Positions 15,676-24,987 of a stretch of 32,053 nucleotides of DNA are shown one piece after another. The notes below the pieces were generated by a model. That model saw only the letters and a list, made by a program, of their open reading frames with translations, had not been told where the DNA came from and did not search any database. How positions within the stretch are numbered: position 1 is the first letter of the stretch; each line of letters opens with the position of its first letter. Both the position numbers and the translations under genes were made by a program. The stretch is from positions 1 to 32,053 of the forward strand of contig JACRCT010000149.1 in NCBI GenBank assembly GCA_016218885.1, given 5' to 3'. This DNA is from Deltaproteobacteria bacterium. GTDB lineage: Bacteria; Myxococcota; Myxococcia; Myxococcales; UBA5297.

Positions 15676-16900
15676 ACAGGATGACGCGACGTCGCCCCTG
15701 GGCGTCGGCCTCGCGGGCGAGCTCGGCGGCGGCGGCGATGGCGTGGGCCGACTCCGGCGCCGGCAAGATGCCCTCGGTCTGGACGAACTGACGCGCGACC
15801 TCGAAGGTCGAGGTCTGGGCATAGGCCCTTGCCTCGATGAGACCCCGCTCCAGGAGCTTGCTCACCATGGGCGCTGCTCCGTGGTAGCGCAGGCCGCCGG
15901 CGTGGATGGGGTCGGGCACGAAGGCGGCGCCCAGGGTGTACATCTTCACCATCGGCGTGAGCCCCGCGGTGTCCCCGAAGTCGTAGCGGTACTCGCCCCG
16001 GGTGAGCGTCGGGCAGGAGGCGGGCTCCGCAGCGACGATCTGCAGCGCCTGGCCGTCGAGCTTGAGGCGCAGGAACGGGAACGCCAGACCGCTCAGGTTG
16101 GAGCCGCCGCCGTGGCAGCCCACGACCGCGTCGGCCTTGACGCCGAGCTCCTCCAGCTGCCGCTGCGCCTCCTGCCCAATCACCGTCTGGTGGAGCAGGA
16201 CGTGGTTGAGCACCGAGCCCAGAGCGTACTTCGTCCCCGGGTGCGTGACGGCGTGCTCCACGGCTTCGGAGATGGCCACGCCGAGCGACCCCGGATGCTC
16301 GGAGCTCTCGGCCAGGGTGCGGCGGCCCGCCTCGGTCTTGTCAGAGGGCGAAGGCGTCACCTCGGCGCCGAACAGCTCCATCAGCGTGCGGCGGCCCGGC
16401 TTCTGGGCATACGAGGAGCGGACCATGTAGACCGAGCACGAGAGGCCGAAGCGGCGGCTGGCATAGGCCAGCGCCGTGCCCCATTGGCCTGCCCCGGTCT
16501 CCGTCGCCAGCCGCGTGACGCCCTCGCGGGCATTGAGGTAGGCCTGCGCCAGCGCGGTGTTGAGCTTGTGGCTGCCCACCGGTGAGGCGCCTTCGTACTT
16601 GTAGTAGAGGGCGCAGCGGGTCTGCAGCGCCTGCTCGAAGCGGGTGGCGCGCCGCAAGGGGGTCGGGCGGTAGGCGGCATAGGCCTCGAGCACCGGCTCG
16701 GGGATGGGCACGTGGGCCGCGGTCGACATCTCCTGCTCGAGGACTCCCTGGGGGAAGAGAGCGCCCAGCTTCTCAGGGCGGATGGGCTCGCGCGTCGCCG
16801 GATCGAGCGGTGGGTCGAGCGGCAGGCCTGCGTCGGCGAAGAGATTGTAGAAGGTGGTGGGGATGCCAGTCGGCGTGAAGGAAGGAGTGATCGAACGCAT
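15605..16900 (-). CDS. trpB: TrpB-like PLP-dependent enzyme (tryptophan synthase beta chain, TrpB2 type)
   Basis: RPTPLRRATRFEQAL, YYKYEGASPVGSHKLNTALAQAY, ETGAGQWGTALAYASRRFGL, VGCHGGGSNLSGLAFPF, EGILPAPESAHAIAAA, LSGHGLLDL: the TrpB2 subfamily pattern. Confidence 0.92.
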   Translation of the reverse strand: MRSITPSFTPTGIPTTFYNLFADAGLPLDPPLDPATREPIRPEKLGALFPQGVLEQEMSTAAHVPIPEPVLEAYAAYRPTPLRRATRFEQALQTRCALYYKYEGASPVGSHKLNTALAQAYLNAREGVTRLATETGAGQWGTALAYASRRFGLSCSVYMVRSSYAQKPGRRTLMELFGAEVTPSPSDKTEAGRRTLAESSEHPGSLGVAISEAVEHAVTHPGTKYALGSVLNHVLLHQTVIGQEAQRQLEELGVKADAVVGCHGGGSNLSGLAFPFLRLKLDGQALQIVAAEPASCPTLTRGEYRYDFGDTAGLTPMVKMYTLGAAFVPDPIHAGGLRYHGAAPMVSKLLERGLIEARAYAQTSTFEVARQFVQTEGILPAPESAHAIAAAAELAREADAQGRRRVILFNLSGHGLLDLGAYEAFLRGKLE

Positions 16901-16977
16901 GCGGGACCTCGAGTAGAGAGAGGGGAACCTGCTGCCCGCCTCGTGGATACCGGGGCGAGCGGGTTTCGAGCGTCAGA

Positions 16978-17076
16978 AAGCCCGTCCCAGCTCTGCGGTC
17001 TCTCGGGTAACCCGCGGTCGGACGACCGCTCGGGCATCAGCTCAGGGCACCCGTCCCGCAGCACCGGGACGGGCTT
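16978..17076 (-). promoter_or_regulatory. Candidate attenuator: alternative base-pairing region between leader ORF and trpB2
   Basis: Local hairpin 17050-17058/17065-17073 (cccgtcccg/cgggacggg). Alternative exact 11-bp pairing 17066-17076 with 16978-16988 (gggacgggctt/aagcccgtccc). Middle stem 17014-17019/17024-17029. Confidence 0.4.
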
Positions 17077-17114
17077 CGCCACAACCAGCAGGAGCGAAAG
17101 GCCGCGAAGCTCAC
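17037..17114 (-). other. Candidate 25-codon leader peptide (WLW) upstream of trpB2
   Basis: GTG AGC TTC GCG GCC TTT CGC TCC TGC TGG TTG TGG CGA AGC CCG TCC CGG TGC TGC GGG ACG GGT GCC CTG AGC TGA = MSFAAFRSCWLWRSPSRCCGTGALS*. GAG lies upstream of the GTG. Confidence 0.4.
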
Positions 17115-17370
17115 GTGAATCTCATAGCTGCCGGCCCTCGGCAGCGCAAGCCCCTCCCCTCATCCACACGCTGTGGGGACCTCCAGAAAGGGCAAGGGAT
17201 GAGCGCCAGGCAGGCAGCCACGCTCCATCAACCCTATCGTTCACATGCCATGCGGCAGTGGTCCCAGCAGTCCCATCGGTCCCAGCAGTCACAGGTGCAC
17301 CGACGGCGCAACGGTCCTCGACCCGCTCGGCGAGGCGCTGCCGCTAGAGCCTTTTCCGAGCGAGCGATGA

Positions 17371-18330
17371 ATGCCTGAGGGCTCGCCGACCCCGCGTGGA
17401 AGGCGGAGGCCCGCTCTTGCCCTCGCGCTCCTCATGGGCGCCGTGACGCTCTCGCTGGCCGCTGCAGCCCGCGCCCAGGACCTGGGTCACAAGGTGCCCG
17501 GCACGCTCGGCCTGTACGCCGGCAGGGTGCCCGAGCCTGGCCTGTATCTGGCCGATCAGCTCGCCTTCTACACCGCGACCAAGGTCAGGGATCGCTCGGG
17601 CCAGCTCCTCCCGGTGGAGGGGTTCGATCTCGACGCCCTCGCCAACGGGTTCGGGCTGTCCTTCACACTGCAAGCGGGGGCGACCCGCTTCACTGCGGCG
17701 GTCTCCGCGCCGCTGGCGCACGTGAGCCTGAGCAGCGACCGCCCCGAGGCAAGTATCGACCAGTTCGGCCTCGCCGACGCGCGCGTGCAGCCGGTCGGGC
17801 TGGGCTGGCGCAGCTCCCACCTGGACCTCGTCACCTCCTACGCGCTCTACATCCCCACCACGCGCTTCGAGCCCGGGGGACGAGGCGGGGGCCTGGGCCG
17901 GGGCAGCTTCTCCCACGAGCTCTCCGCCGGCGGCACGGTCTTCTTCGACCAGGCACGGCGCTGGTACCTCTCGGCGTTGGCGAGCTACGAGCTGAACCAC
18001 CGCAAGATCGGCACCGACATCACTCGCGGCGACACGGTGCAGATCCAGGGCGGCGCCGGCGTGAAGCTGCTGCGGATCTTCGACCTCGGGGTGGCGGGCT
18101 ACGCGCTGTGGCAGGTGCGCGACGACCGCGGAAGTGAGCTGCCCGCAGCGCTGCGCGGCGCTCGCGACCGGGTCTTCGGGCTGGGACCTGAGATCGGCGC
18201 CGCCATTGCCCCAATCCGCACCCGGATAGTGTTGCGCTACGGGCACGACTTCGGGGTCCAGTCCCGCCCCGACGGACAGATCCTGACACTCACCGTGGCC
18301 TTCCTCGCCTGGCAACCCGACGAGCGTTGA
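17371..18330 (+). CDS. Outer-membrane transporter-like protein (resembles the phenol MetA-degradation/transporter family)
   Basis: Signal peptide ALALALLMGAVTLSLAAAARAQ. EPGLYLADQLAFYTATKVRDRSGQ, barrel-like strands, C-terminal VLRYGHDFGVQSRPDGQILTLTVAFLAW. Confidence 0.7.
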   Translation: MPEGSPTPRGRRRPALALALLMGAVTLSLAAAARAQDLGHKVPGTLGLYAGRVPEPGLYLADQLAFYTATKVRDRSGQLLPVEGFDLDALANGFGLSFTLQAGATRFTAAVSAPLAHVSLSSDRPEASIDQFGLADARVQPVGLGWRSSHLDLVTSYALYIPTTRFEPGGRGGGLGRGSFSHELSAGGTVFFDQARRWYLSALASYELNHRKIGTDITRGDTVQIQGGAGVKLLRIFDLGVAGYALWQVRDDRGSELPAALRGARDRVFGLGPEIGAAIAPIRTRIVLRYGHDFGVQSRPDGQILTLTVAFLAWQPDER

Positions 18331-18410
18331 GCAGACGACTTCTCTCCTGTCGCGTGCCGCGCGAACGCCTGGGCTAGACTGGCGTGCGCCTCGGACTGGA
18401 GGGTCGAACC

Positions 18411-20450
18411 ATGCTCAAGACTGTGTTCGCCGCGAGCCTCGCGCTCGCTCTGGGGGGCGCCGCTCCGGAGACGGGAAGCGTGCCGCTCTCGGCCGCCGCC
18501 AAGGTCCTGCAGCAGCTCCCGGTCCACCAGGTGACGGTCTTCTCCGACCGGGCCCGTGTGACGCGCCAGGGGGAGGTGACGTTCGAGGCCGCAGAGGCCA
18601 CGCGCCTGGCGCTTCTACCGCCTACGCTCGACGTGGAGTCGATACGCCTGGAGGCCGAGGGCGCCCAGGTCAAGCGCGTGGAGGTCCGCCGCGCCGGCCT
18701 CGAGGAGTTCCCGCGCAGCGAGGCCGAGCAGCTGATCCGGGAGATCGAGGGAGCGCGCGATTCCGTCCAGGCGCTCGAGGAGAAGCGCCAGGCGCTGCTG
18801 CGCGAGCGCTTTCTACTCCAAGGCTTGCGGCCCAGCACCGCGCCGCAGCCCGACCCGAAGCTGGGCCCCGTGCTGCTCGAGCCGGCGGGATGGAAGGCGT
18901 CGGTGGCGTTCTTCGACGCTCGCGAGGCCGCCCTGGAAAAGACGCTACGCGGCCTGGAAGACAAGAGCCGCATGGCGCAGCAGAGGCTGCAGCAGCTGTG
19001 CGAGACGGCCTCGCTGCTGGCGGCAGGGACCAACGCCGGACAGGGCTGGCTGGTAGAGGCCTGGCTCGAGGGCAGAGGCACCGCAAGGCTCTCGCTGAGC
19101 TACGTCACTGAAGGTGCGCGCTGGTACCCCGCCTACGACGTGCGCTTCAACCCCGGCCGGGCGGAGGTGGAGGTGGGCTTCGCGGCGCTCACCACGCAGC
19201 AGACGGGCGAAGACTGGGCCGACGCGAAGCTCTCCTTCTCCACCGCGGTGCCGGCGACGACCGCGGCCCTGCCCAAGATGCTGGTCTGGAAGATCGGGGA
19301 GAAGGACCAGTTCATCCCTACCCCGGTGGCCAGGCCCGAGCCGCCGTCACCGCGGCCGCCCGCGCCTGAGATCGACGGCGCGCGGGGACGCCAGGACTTG
19401 GACCACCAGCTGCGCTCGAGGCTCCTGGCCCTGGCGACGAGCTCCCCCCCTCGCGATGGAGCCCAGGCTGCTTCCACCACCATCGACCTTGACGACTCGA
19501 CGGTCGAGGGCGAGCTGTCCGCGCCTGAAGGGAGCTATCTGCTGAACCGCAAGGCCTGGAAGGACGACGCGCCCATGCCTTCCGCGCCGCCCCCTCCTCC
19601 AGCCCCCGTGTCGCGAGCGCCCGGGACCAAGGACAAGCGGAAGCAGGCGCCGCCGTCTGCCCAGCCGATGACGGCGCCGGAGCCCGCCGCCGAGCCGGCG
19701 TTGGAGAGGATGGCCAACCAGGTCAGCGGGATGGTTTCCTCTTCCTCCCTCCGGCGGGCGGAGGGCTTCGCGATCGATGGACCCTCCGGGTGGAGCACAC
19801 CGAGCTTCGCGTCAGATCTGCCGGCGGCGCTCGCCGGGGGCTACGACTTCGTCTATCTCTCTGCGCGCCGCGAGACCCTGCGCAGCGGGCCGGAGTCGCG
19901 CCGGGTCGCGCTGCACTCCGCAAAGCTGCCGGCGGCGGCGCGCCTGGCCATCTTCCCGGCGCTGCGCAAGAGCGCCTACCTGGTGGCCGACGTCACCAAC
20001 TCCTCCGAGCGGCCGCTGCTCTCCGGGAGCGCCAACCTCTTCGTCGGGGCCGATCTGCAGGGCCAGGCGCGCATCCCCACCACCGCCGCTGGCGAGAAGC
20101 TCACGCTGCCCCTCGGCGTGGATGAGGGAGTGCAGATCGAGCGCAACGTGAACGTCGTCACCCGGGAGACCGGCCTCATCTCCAAGGACGACGTGACCCG
20201 CTACGAGGTGGTCATCGAGCTGCTCAACCCGCGCGCCGCGCCGGTGGAGGCCCGGGTCGTGGACCAGGTGCCGCTCTCGGGCGAGAAGACGGTCGAGGTG
20301 AAGCTCGATCGCATGGAGCCGTGGGCCATCCACGACCAGGACGAGGGCTCGCTCGAATGGCGGCTGACCCTCAAGCCAGGCGCCAAGCAGGTCATCAAGT
20401 TCGCCTACACCGTCACCCGCCCGCGCGGCGCCAAGCTGCGGCAGTGGTAG
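18411..20450 (+). CDS. MuiA-like / DUF4139-domain protein
   Basis: Signal peptide. HQVTVFSDRARVTRQGEV N-terminal domain. LSYVTEGARWYPAYDVRFNPGRAEVEVGFAALTTQQTGEDWADAKLSFSTAVP. Pro-rich linker. GG-rich RBS before ATG 18411. Confidence 0.82.
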   Translation: MLKTVFAASLALALGGAAPETGSVPLSAAAKVLQQLPVHQVTVFSDRARVTRQGEVTFEAAEATRLALLPPTLDVESIRLEAEGAQVKRVEVRRAGLEEFPRSEAEQLIREIEGARDSVQALEEKRQALLRERFLLQGLRPSTAPQPDPKLGPVLLEPAGWKASVAFFDAREAALEKTLRGLEDKSRMAQQRLQQLCETASLLAAGTNAGQGWLVEAWLEGRGTARLSLSYVTEGARWYPAYDVRFNPGRAEVEVGFAALTTQQTGEDWADAKLSFSTAVPATTAALPKMLVWKIGEKDQFIPTPVARPEPPSPRPPAPEIDGARGRQDLDHQLRSRLLALATSSPPRDGAQAASTTIDLDDSTVEGELSAPEGSYLLNRKAWKDDAPMPSAPPPPPAPVSRAPGTKDKRKQAPPSAQPMTAPEPAAEPALERMANQVSGMVSSSSLRRAEGFAIDGPSGWSTPSFASDLPAALAGGYDFVYLSARRETLRSGPESRRVALHSAKLPAAARLAIFPALRKSAYLVADVTNSSERPLLSGSANLFVGADLQGQARIPTTAAGEKLTLPLGVDEGVQIERNVNVVTRETGLISKDDVTRYEVVIELLNPRAAPVEARVVDQVPLSGEKTVEVKLDRMEPWAIHDQDEGSLEWRLTLKPGAKQVIKFAYTVTRPRGAKLRQW

Positions 20451-20464
20451 CCCGGGAGCCCGCC

Positions 20465-22114
20465 ATGACGAACCTCTCCTCTCGAAGAATGATGCTCGCC
20501 GGCCTCGGGGCTCTGCTCGCCGCACTGCCCGCCGCCTCCTCGCTGGCCGCTGAGAAGGCCCAGGAGGGGCCACCGGCGGTGGCCCGGGTGGTGATCTATC
20601 CGGACCGCGCGCTGGTCACCCGGGTGCTCAAGATCGACTGCGCCAAGGGCCCGGTCAGGGCGGTCTTCCAGAACCTTCCCTACGGCCTGGACCCGACCAC
20701 CCTCAAAGCCGCCGCGCAGGGAGCCGAGGCGCAGGTCGAAGGCGTCAGCCTCTATCAGCGGGTGCTGGCCGAGGCGCAGACGGAGCAACTGCGCGCGCTC
20801 GACGCCCGGATCGAGGCCCTGCTGATCGAGATGCAGGAGCAGCAGCGGGTGCGCGAGCGGGCGCTGGCCCAGCGCTCCCAGACCGAGAGCCTGCGCAACG
20901 CGGTGGTCCCGGTCCTCAACCGCGAGGCGGCGGCGGAGAAGAAGCCGAACCTCGCCGCCTGGACGACGGCGCTCGACGTCACCCGCGAGCTGCAGGAGGA
21001 GGCCGATGACCGGCGGCGGACCGCGGACGCGAGCCTGCGCGACCTGACGCGGCAGCGGCAGGAGCTGCAGGCCCAGCGGGGCGCCCTGGCGTCGACCGCG
21101 CCGCGGCGGGTGCAGGACGCGGAGCTGATGGTGCGCTGCGGCGCCAGTGGACCTTCGCGCGTCGAGCTGTCGTACATGACCGGCGGGGTCAGCTGGGAGC
21201 CGCTCTACGAGGCGCGCGCGGCAGCGGCGCACAACGCCCTCGACCTCTCGGTGCTGGCGAGCATCGTCCAGGCGACCGGAGAGGCGTGGAAGGACGTGGA
21301 GGTGACCCTGTCGACGGCCACGACCCGCCGCGACGCGACCCCGCCCCAGCTCCAGCGGCTCTACCTGGGGGCGACGCCCGAGGAGCAGGACAAGAAGGTG
21401 CTGGTGCGCCGCGACGAGGAGATGAGCCGGGTCACCGCGACGACGCCGGTAGGCTCGCCCGGCAACGCCGAAGCGGCGGTGGAGGCCGAGGACCAGGGGC
21501 TCTCGGTGCAGCTCAAGGTGCCGGGGACGGTCGACTTCCCAGGCGACGGGCGTCCCACTCGGGTGAACGTGGAGACCCTGAAGCTGGCGGCGAGCTTCAA
21601 GCTGCTGACCCTCCCCAAGCTGCTCCCCCATGCCTTCCGTTCGGCCGAGGCGCAGAACGTGGCGCGCTACCCGCTGATCCCCGGGCGCGTGGACCTCTTC
21701 TCCGCCGGCAGCTTCATCGGCTCCAGCCGCCTGCCGCTGGTCGCGCGCGGCGACAAGATCAAGCTCGCCTTCGGCATCGACGAGCAGGTCAAGGTGCGGC
21801 GCATCGTCGTCGAGGAGCTCAAGAAGGACCCGGGCGTCCTCGGCAACACGCGCAAGCTCACCTACGCCTACAAGATCGAGCTCGCCTCCTACGCGGCGAA
21901 GCCGACCGAGGTCACGCTGCAAGAGCAGGTACCGGTCTCGCAGATGGACGACGTGAAGGTCGTGATCGACCCCAAGACGACGCCGGGCTACGAGCTGGCC
22001 AAGGAGGAAGGGTTCCTGACCTGGAAGGTGAGCGTGGCGCCCAAGGAGAAGAAGCTGGTGGAGCTGCGCTTCGCCGTCGAGGTTCCTGCGAAGTACGACT
22101 CCAGCGGGCTCTAG
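20465..22114 (+). CDS. Second MuiA-like / DUF4139-domain protein (paralogue)
   Basis: VARVVIYPDRALVTRVLKIDC; LSYMTGGVSWEPLYEARAAAAHNALDLSVLASIVQATGEAWKDVEVTLSTA. Start 14 bp after the previous stop. Confidence 0.82.
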   Translation: MTNLSSRRMMLAGLGALLAALPAASSLAAEKAQEGPPAVARVVIYPDRALVTRVLKIDCAKGPVRAVFQNLPYGLDPTTLKAAAQGAEAQVEGVSLYQRVLAEAQTEQLRALDARIEALLIEMQEQQRVRERALAQRSQTESLRNAVVPVLNREAAAEKKPNLAAWTTALDVTRELQEEADDRRRTADASLRDLTRQRQELQAQRGALASTAPRRVQDAELMVRCGASGPSRVELSYMTGGVSWEPLYEARAAAAHNALDLSVLASIVQATGEAWKDVEVTLSTATTRRDATPPQLQRLYLGATPEEQDKKVLVRRDEEMSRVTATTPVGSPGNAEAAVEAEDQGLSVQLKVPGTVDFPGDGRPTRVNVETLKLAASFKLLTLPKLLPHAFRSAEAQNVARYPLIPGRVDLFSAGSFIGSSRLPLVARGDKIKLAFGIDEQVKVRRIVVEELKKDPGVLGNTRKLTYAYKIELASYAAKPTEVTLQEQVPVSQMDDVKVVIDPKTTPGYELAKEEGFLTWKVSVAPKEKKLVELRFAVEVPAKYDSSGL

Positions 22115-22129
22115 CGCAGCGAGCATCCC

Positions 22130-22864
22130 ATGGCTGCAAAGACCCGCTTCGTCCTGCGCTGTCCCGGTTGCCGCGCTCCGCTTGCGGACTCGCTCAAGAG
22201 CTGCCCCTATTGCCGCCGGCCGACCACCTTCGCGGCGCTGGGGCTGCACGGCGGACTCTCGAGCGACGGCCGAGGCGGTTTGAAGGTCGAGGACGGTGCC
22301 CACCTCGTCCTCGGGGGCGCCGAGGCCGAGAAGCGCGACTGCCCCTTCTGCGGCGCGCAGGTGCGGGTCGCCGACCGTTTCTGCTCGTATTGCAAGGCCA
22401 AGGTGGTCATCGAGACGCTGTGGCTTCGCTCCCTCGAGGTATCGAACGGCGGGAGGGTCACCCTCCAGGGCGCACAGCTGCGCATCGGCGTACCTGGCCT
22501 GGACCATGGGCTGCGCGACGCCGCGCTCGCGGGTGACGTCGAGCGCGTGCGCAGGTGCCTGGATGAGGGCGCCGAGCTCGACGGGGTCGATGACCAGGAA
22601 CGGTCGGCGCTGCACCACGCCGTCGAAGCCGGGCACGAGAAGGCAGCGCTCTACCTCCTTTCCATGGGGGCTGACGTGACCGGGAAGGACTCGGAGGGCG
22701 AGACGGCGCTGCACCTGGCGGCCACACGGGGGATGGAGAAGCTCGTTGCCGCGCTCGTCGCCGAGGGAGCACGCTGCAAGGCGCGCAATTGCAGGAAGCG
22801 CACGCCCGCCGACTGCGCGGCCGCGGCGGGGCATGCGGACCTCGCGAAGCTGCTGGCTTTCTGA
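22130..22864 (+). CDS. Zinc-ribbon plus ankyrin-repeat protein
   Basis: Two CxxC...CxxC pairs (CPGCRAPL..CPYC; CPFCGAQV..CSYC), then ankyrin repeats (ERSALHHAVEAGHEKAALYLLSMGADV; GETALHLAATRGMEKLVAALVAEGA). Confidence 0.85.
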   Translation: MAAKTRFVLRCPGCRAPLADSLKSCPYCRRPTTFAALGLHGGLSSDGRGGLKVEDGAHLVLGGAEAEKRDCPFCGAQVRVADRFCSYCKAKVVIETLWLRSLEVSNGGRVTLQGAQLRIGVPGLDHGLRDAALAGDVERVRRCLDEGAELDGVDDQERSALHHAVEAGHEKAALYLLSMGADVTGKDSEGETALHLAATRGMEKLVAALVAEGARCKARNCRKRTPADCAAAAGHADLAKLLAF

Positions 22865-22910
22865 TTCGGCGCGCCATCCGAGGACCTTCTTTTCCACCTG
22901 AAGAGGCGAC

Positions 22911-23372
22911 ATGTCTGGAATGGGCAGTCTGGGATTGCTGATCCTGGCGGGCCTGGGGCTCGTGGTGCTGGTCGTGGTGGTGCTGACGGTTGCCGCCTGG
23001 CGCCCGGCTCGTCCCGGGGGGTCGCCGCGCGCCCGGCTCGTCGACCTCGCCCTGCTGCTCGCGGGAGCGCTCGTCTGCCTCAACCTGGCGCTGGAGTTCG
23101 CCTTCCTGAACCAGGGCACGTCCTGGTTCCTGGGGATCGTCGCGGCCCTCGCGGTCCTGCAGGCGGCACGCCTGGGGGTCGCGCTCGTGCGCTCCCGCCA
23201 GCGCGCCGCCATCGCCGCGGTCGGGGTGATGGCGGCCCTCTCGGTGGCCCTCCAGGGCTTTCTCTCGTGGTTCGAGATTCGCGAGGCACTATCGTCGTCC
23301 TACGCGCCACCACCCACCGAGGAGCTGGAAGACCAGGAAGCGCTGCCGCTGGAGGACGAGCCGCCCCCCTGA
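22911..23372 (+). CDS. Multi-pass membrane protein of unknown function
   Basis: Four or so hydrophobic segments and an acidic C-terminus EELEDQEALPLEDEPPP. Downstream of and co-oriented with the MuiA-like operon. Confidence 0.65.
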   Translation: MSGMGSLGLLILAGLGLVVLVVVVLTVAAWRPARPGGSPRARLVDLALLLAGALVCLNLALEFAFLNQGTSWFLGIVAALAVLQAARLGVALVRSRQRAAIAAVGVMAALSVALQGFLSWFEIREALSSSYAPPPTEELEDQEALPLEDEPPP

Positions 23373-23421
23373 CACCGTCTCTCGAGGAGGAACACTCCGG
23401 GAGAGAGCCTGAGCCATGCGC

Positions 23422-23715
23422 CTACCTGGCATGGCGCCCGCCGATGGTACCCCAGGGGAGTGCAGCCAGAATCAAGAACGCCGCGCCCGCAACCAGGAAG
23501 CAGTCGCCAAACAGGCCGCTGACCCCACTCATGAGCCAGGCCACGAATCCCAACTTGCTCGGGTCATTCGACAGATGCGTAGCGGCGTGATTCTCGGCGC
23601 CGTTGACGAAGTAGCCCAGTGAGGAGCGGAGTGCCAGGCCGTACCAGATTGAGAATGCGGCTGGAATAGCGAGGGCGAGCCGAAGGAGCATCACACCAGA
23701 TACCCATCTCCTCAT
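23422..23715 (-). CDS. Small membrane protein of unknown function
   Basis: MRRWVSGVMLLRLALAIPAAFSIWYGLALRSSLGYFVNGAENHAATHLSNDPSKLGFVAWLMSGVSGLFGDCFLVAGAAFLILAALPWGTIG. The upstream part of the longer ORF is not coding-like. Confidence 0.6.
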   Translation of the reverse strand: MRRWVSGVMLLRLALAIPAAFSIWYGLALRSSLGYFVNGAENHAATHLSNDPSKLGFVAWLMSGVSGLFGDCFLVAGAAFLILAALPWGTIGGRHAR

Positions 23716-24222
23716 CCGCTCGCTCCTCTCAAAGCCCCTCGCCACTCCAACCACGGCATGGTCCGTGCCAGGTCCGACATCAGCGACGGCTGATGCGCAA
23801 AGCGCTCCGAATGGCGGAGGTTTCAACAGGCGCGTCAGAATCTTGCCAGCGTCCCAGCCACGTTCGAGGAGGAAGCCCCTCACCGGCTTCGCACCGGGTC
23901 TTCGCGAGCTGGAGAATTCGGTCGCACTCGAGAGACGCGGTGCCCACCCCAGCGGTCGCTCGATGCCACCTGCCGTCCACGCGACCCGGCAGCTGCGCGT
24001 GAGCAGGCGGAGCGCCGCCGGCACGGGTCACGGCCAGCCGGGCGACACCTCGACCTTCCGGTCTGCGGGGCGCGCCGGGTCGAGCGGACGATCGCTGTCG
24101 TGGATCTAACGAGCCTCGGATAGGGTCAGCTCCTTTCGGCGGGCGGCATCACTGGCCAGGAGAGGTCTGCTGGAGGGCCAGGCGCATGCCGTCCTCGACG
24201 CACTACACCGGAGGATCCACCG

Positions 24223-24987
24223 ATGAGCACTCGAGCAACGACGATCGCCGTGCAGTTCGTCGACGAGGCGACCGGCATCGTCTTCGCGCGGTCGAGCATC
24301 CCATCCGAGAGCCTTCCCGGGACCTTCGAAGCCGACACCACGGTGAGCATCGCGGGCGAGGAGTGGCAGGTCTGCTCGTCCACACCCGGCTCTCGAGCGG
24401 AGTACGAGGAGAGGGGCACGCTCAGCCTGGTACTCCGGAGGATCGAGGTCCGCGAGATCGCGCCGGGCGACATCCTCTTCTCCCTGCCCACCGTCGCCAG
24501 CCGGCTGCCCCCGATCGCCGAGGGAACGAGCAAGCTCGGCAAGCGCGTCCTGGAGCTGCACGAGGACGACTGGTGCCAGCTCGAGGTGGTCGCGAGCGCC
24601 CAGCGCGCTGCCATCGAGACCGAGCTGGCAGCCATCCGGCGCATCTACGAGGAGGCCGGCGCGCCCGCCGGCTTCAAGCGGACGCACCTCCGACGCGGCT
24701 TGGCGCTCCTCGAGGCGCGCCTGCCCCTCGCCGCCCTGCGCGCCCAGCTCCCGAGCGCGGTCGACCTGGATGGGGTCGGCTTCCAAGGCGTCAGCGGGCT
24801 CGTGGCCGGGGGCTTCGCCTTCGAGGTCTCACCCGAGCTCGCGCTCTACGGCACCGCCAAGGAAGGCATCGTCGAGCACCTCGGCGTCGTCGGCTCGGCC
24901 AGCGAAGCCGCGATCCTCGCCCCGACGATGGCCGAGTACGCGCTGGTGCTGGTGGACTGGATTCGCGTGAAGATGCTCCCAGGCTGA
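24223..24987 (+). CDS. Hypothetical cytosolic protein
   Basis: 254-aa ORF with coding-like composition. No recognisable domain. Confidence 0.7.
   Translation: MSTRATTIAVQFVDEATGIVFARSSIPSESLPGTFEADTTVSIAGEEWQVCSSTPGSRAEYEERGTLSLVLRRIEVREIAPGDILFSLPTVASRLPPIAEGTSKLGKRVLELHEDDWCQLEVVASAQRAAIETELAAIRRIYEEAGAPAGFKRTHLRRGLALLEARLPLAALRAQLPSAVDLDGVGFQGVSGLVAGGFAFEVSPELALYGTAKEGIVEHLGVVGSASEAAILAPTMAEYALVLVDWIRVKMLPG

Noticed and set aside
20405-23212. 935-aa minus-strand ORF
   Set aside because: Antisense shadow ORF in high-GC DNA, opposite two clear MuiA-like genes and the zinc-ribbon/ankyrin gene. Low-complexity, Arg/His/Gln-rich translation.
23716-24109. Coding-like ORFs on both strands upstream of the small membrane protein
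   Set aside because: No conserved motif, conflicting frames on both strands, no convincing start/RBS; left as non-coding or a possible relic.
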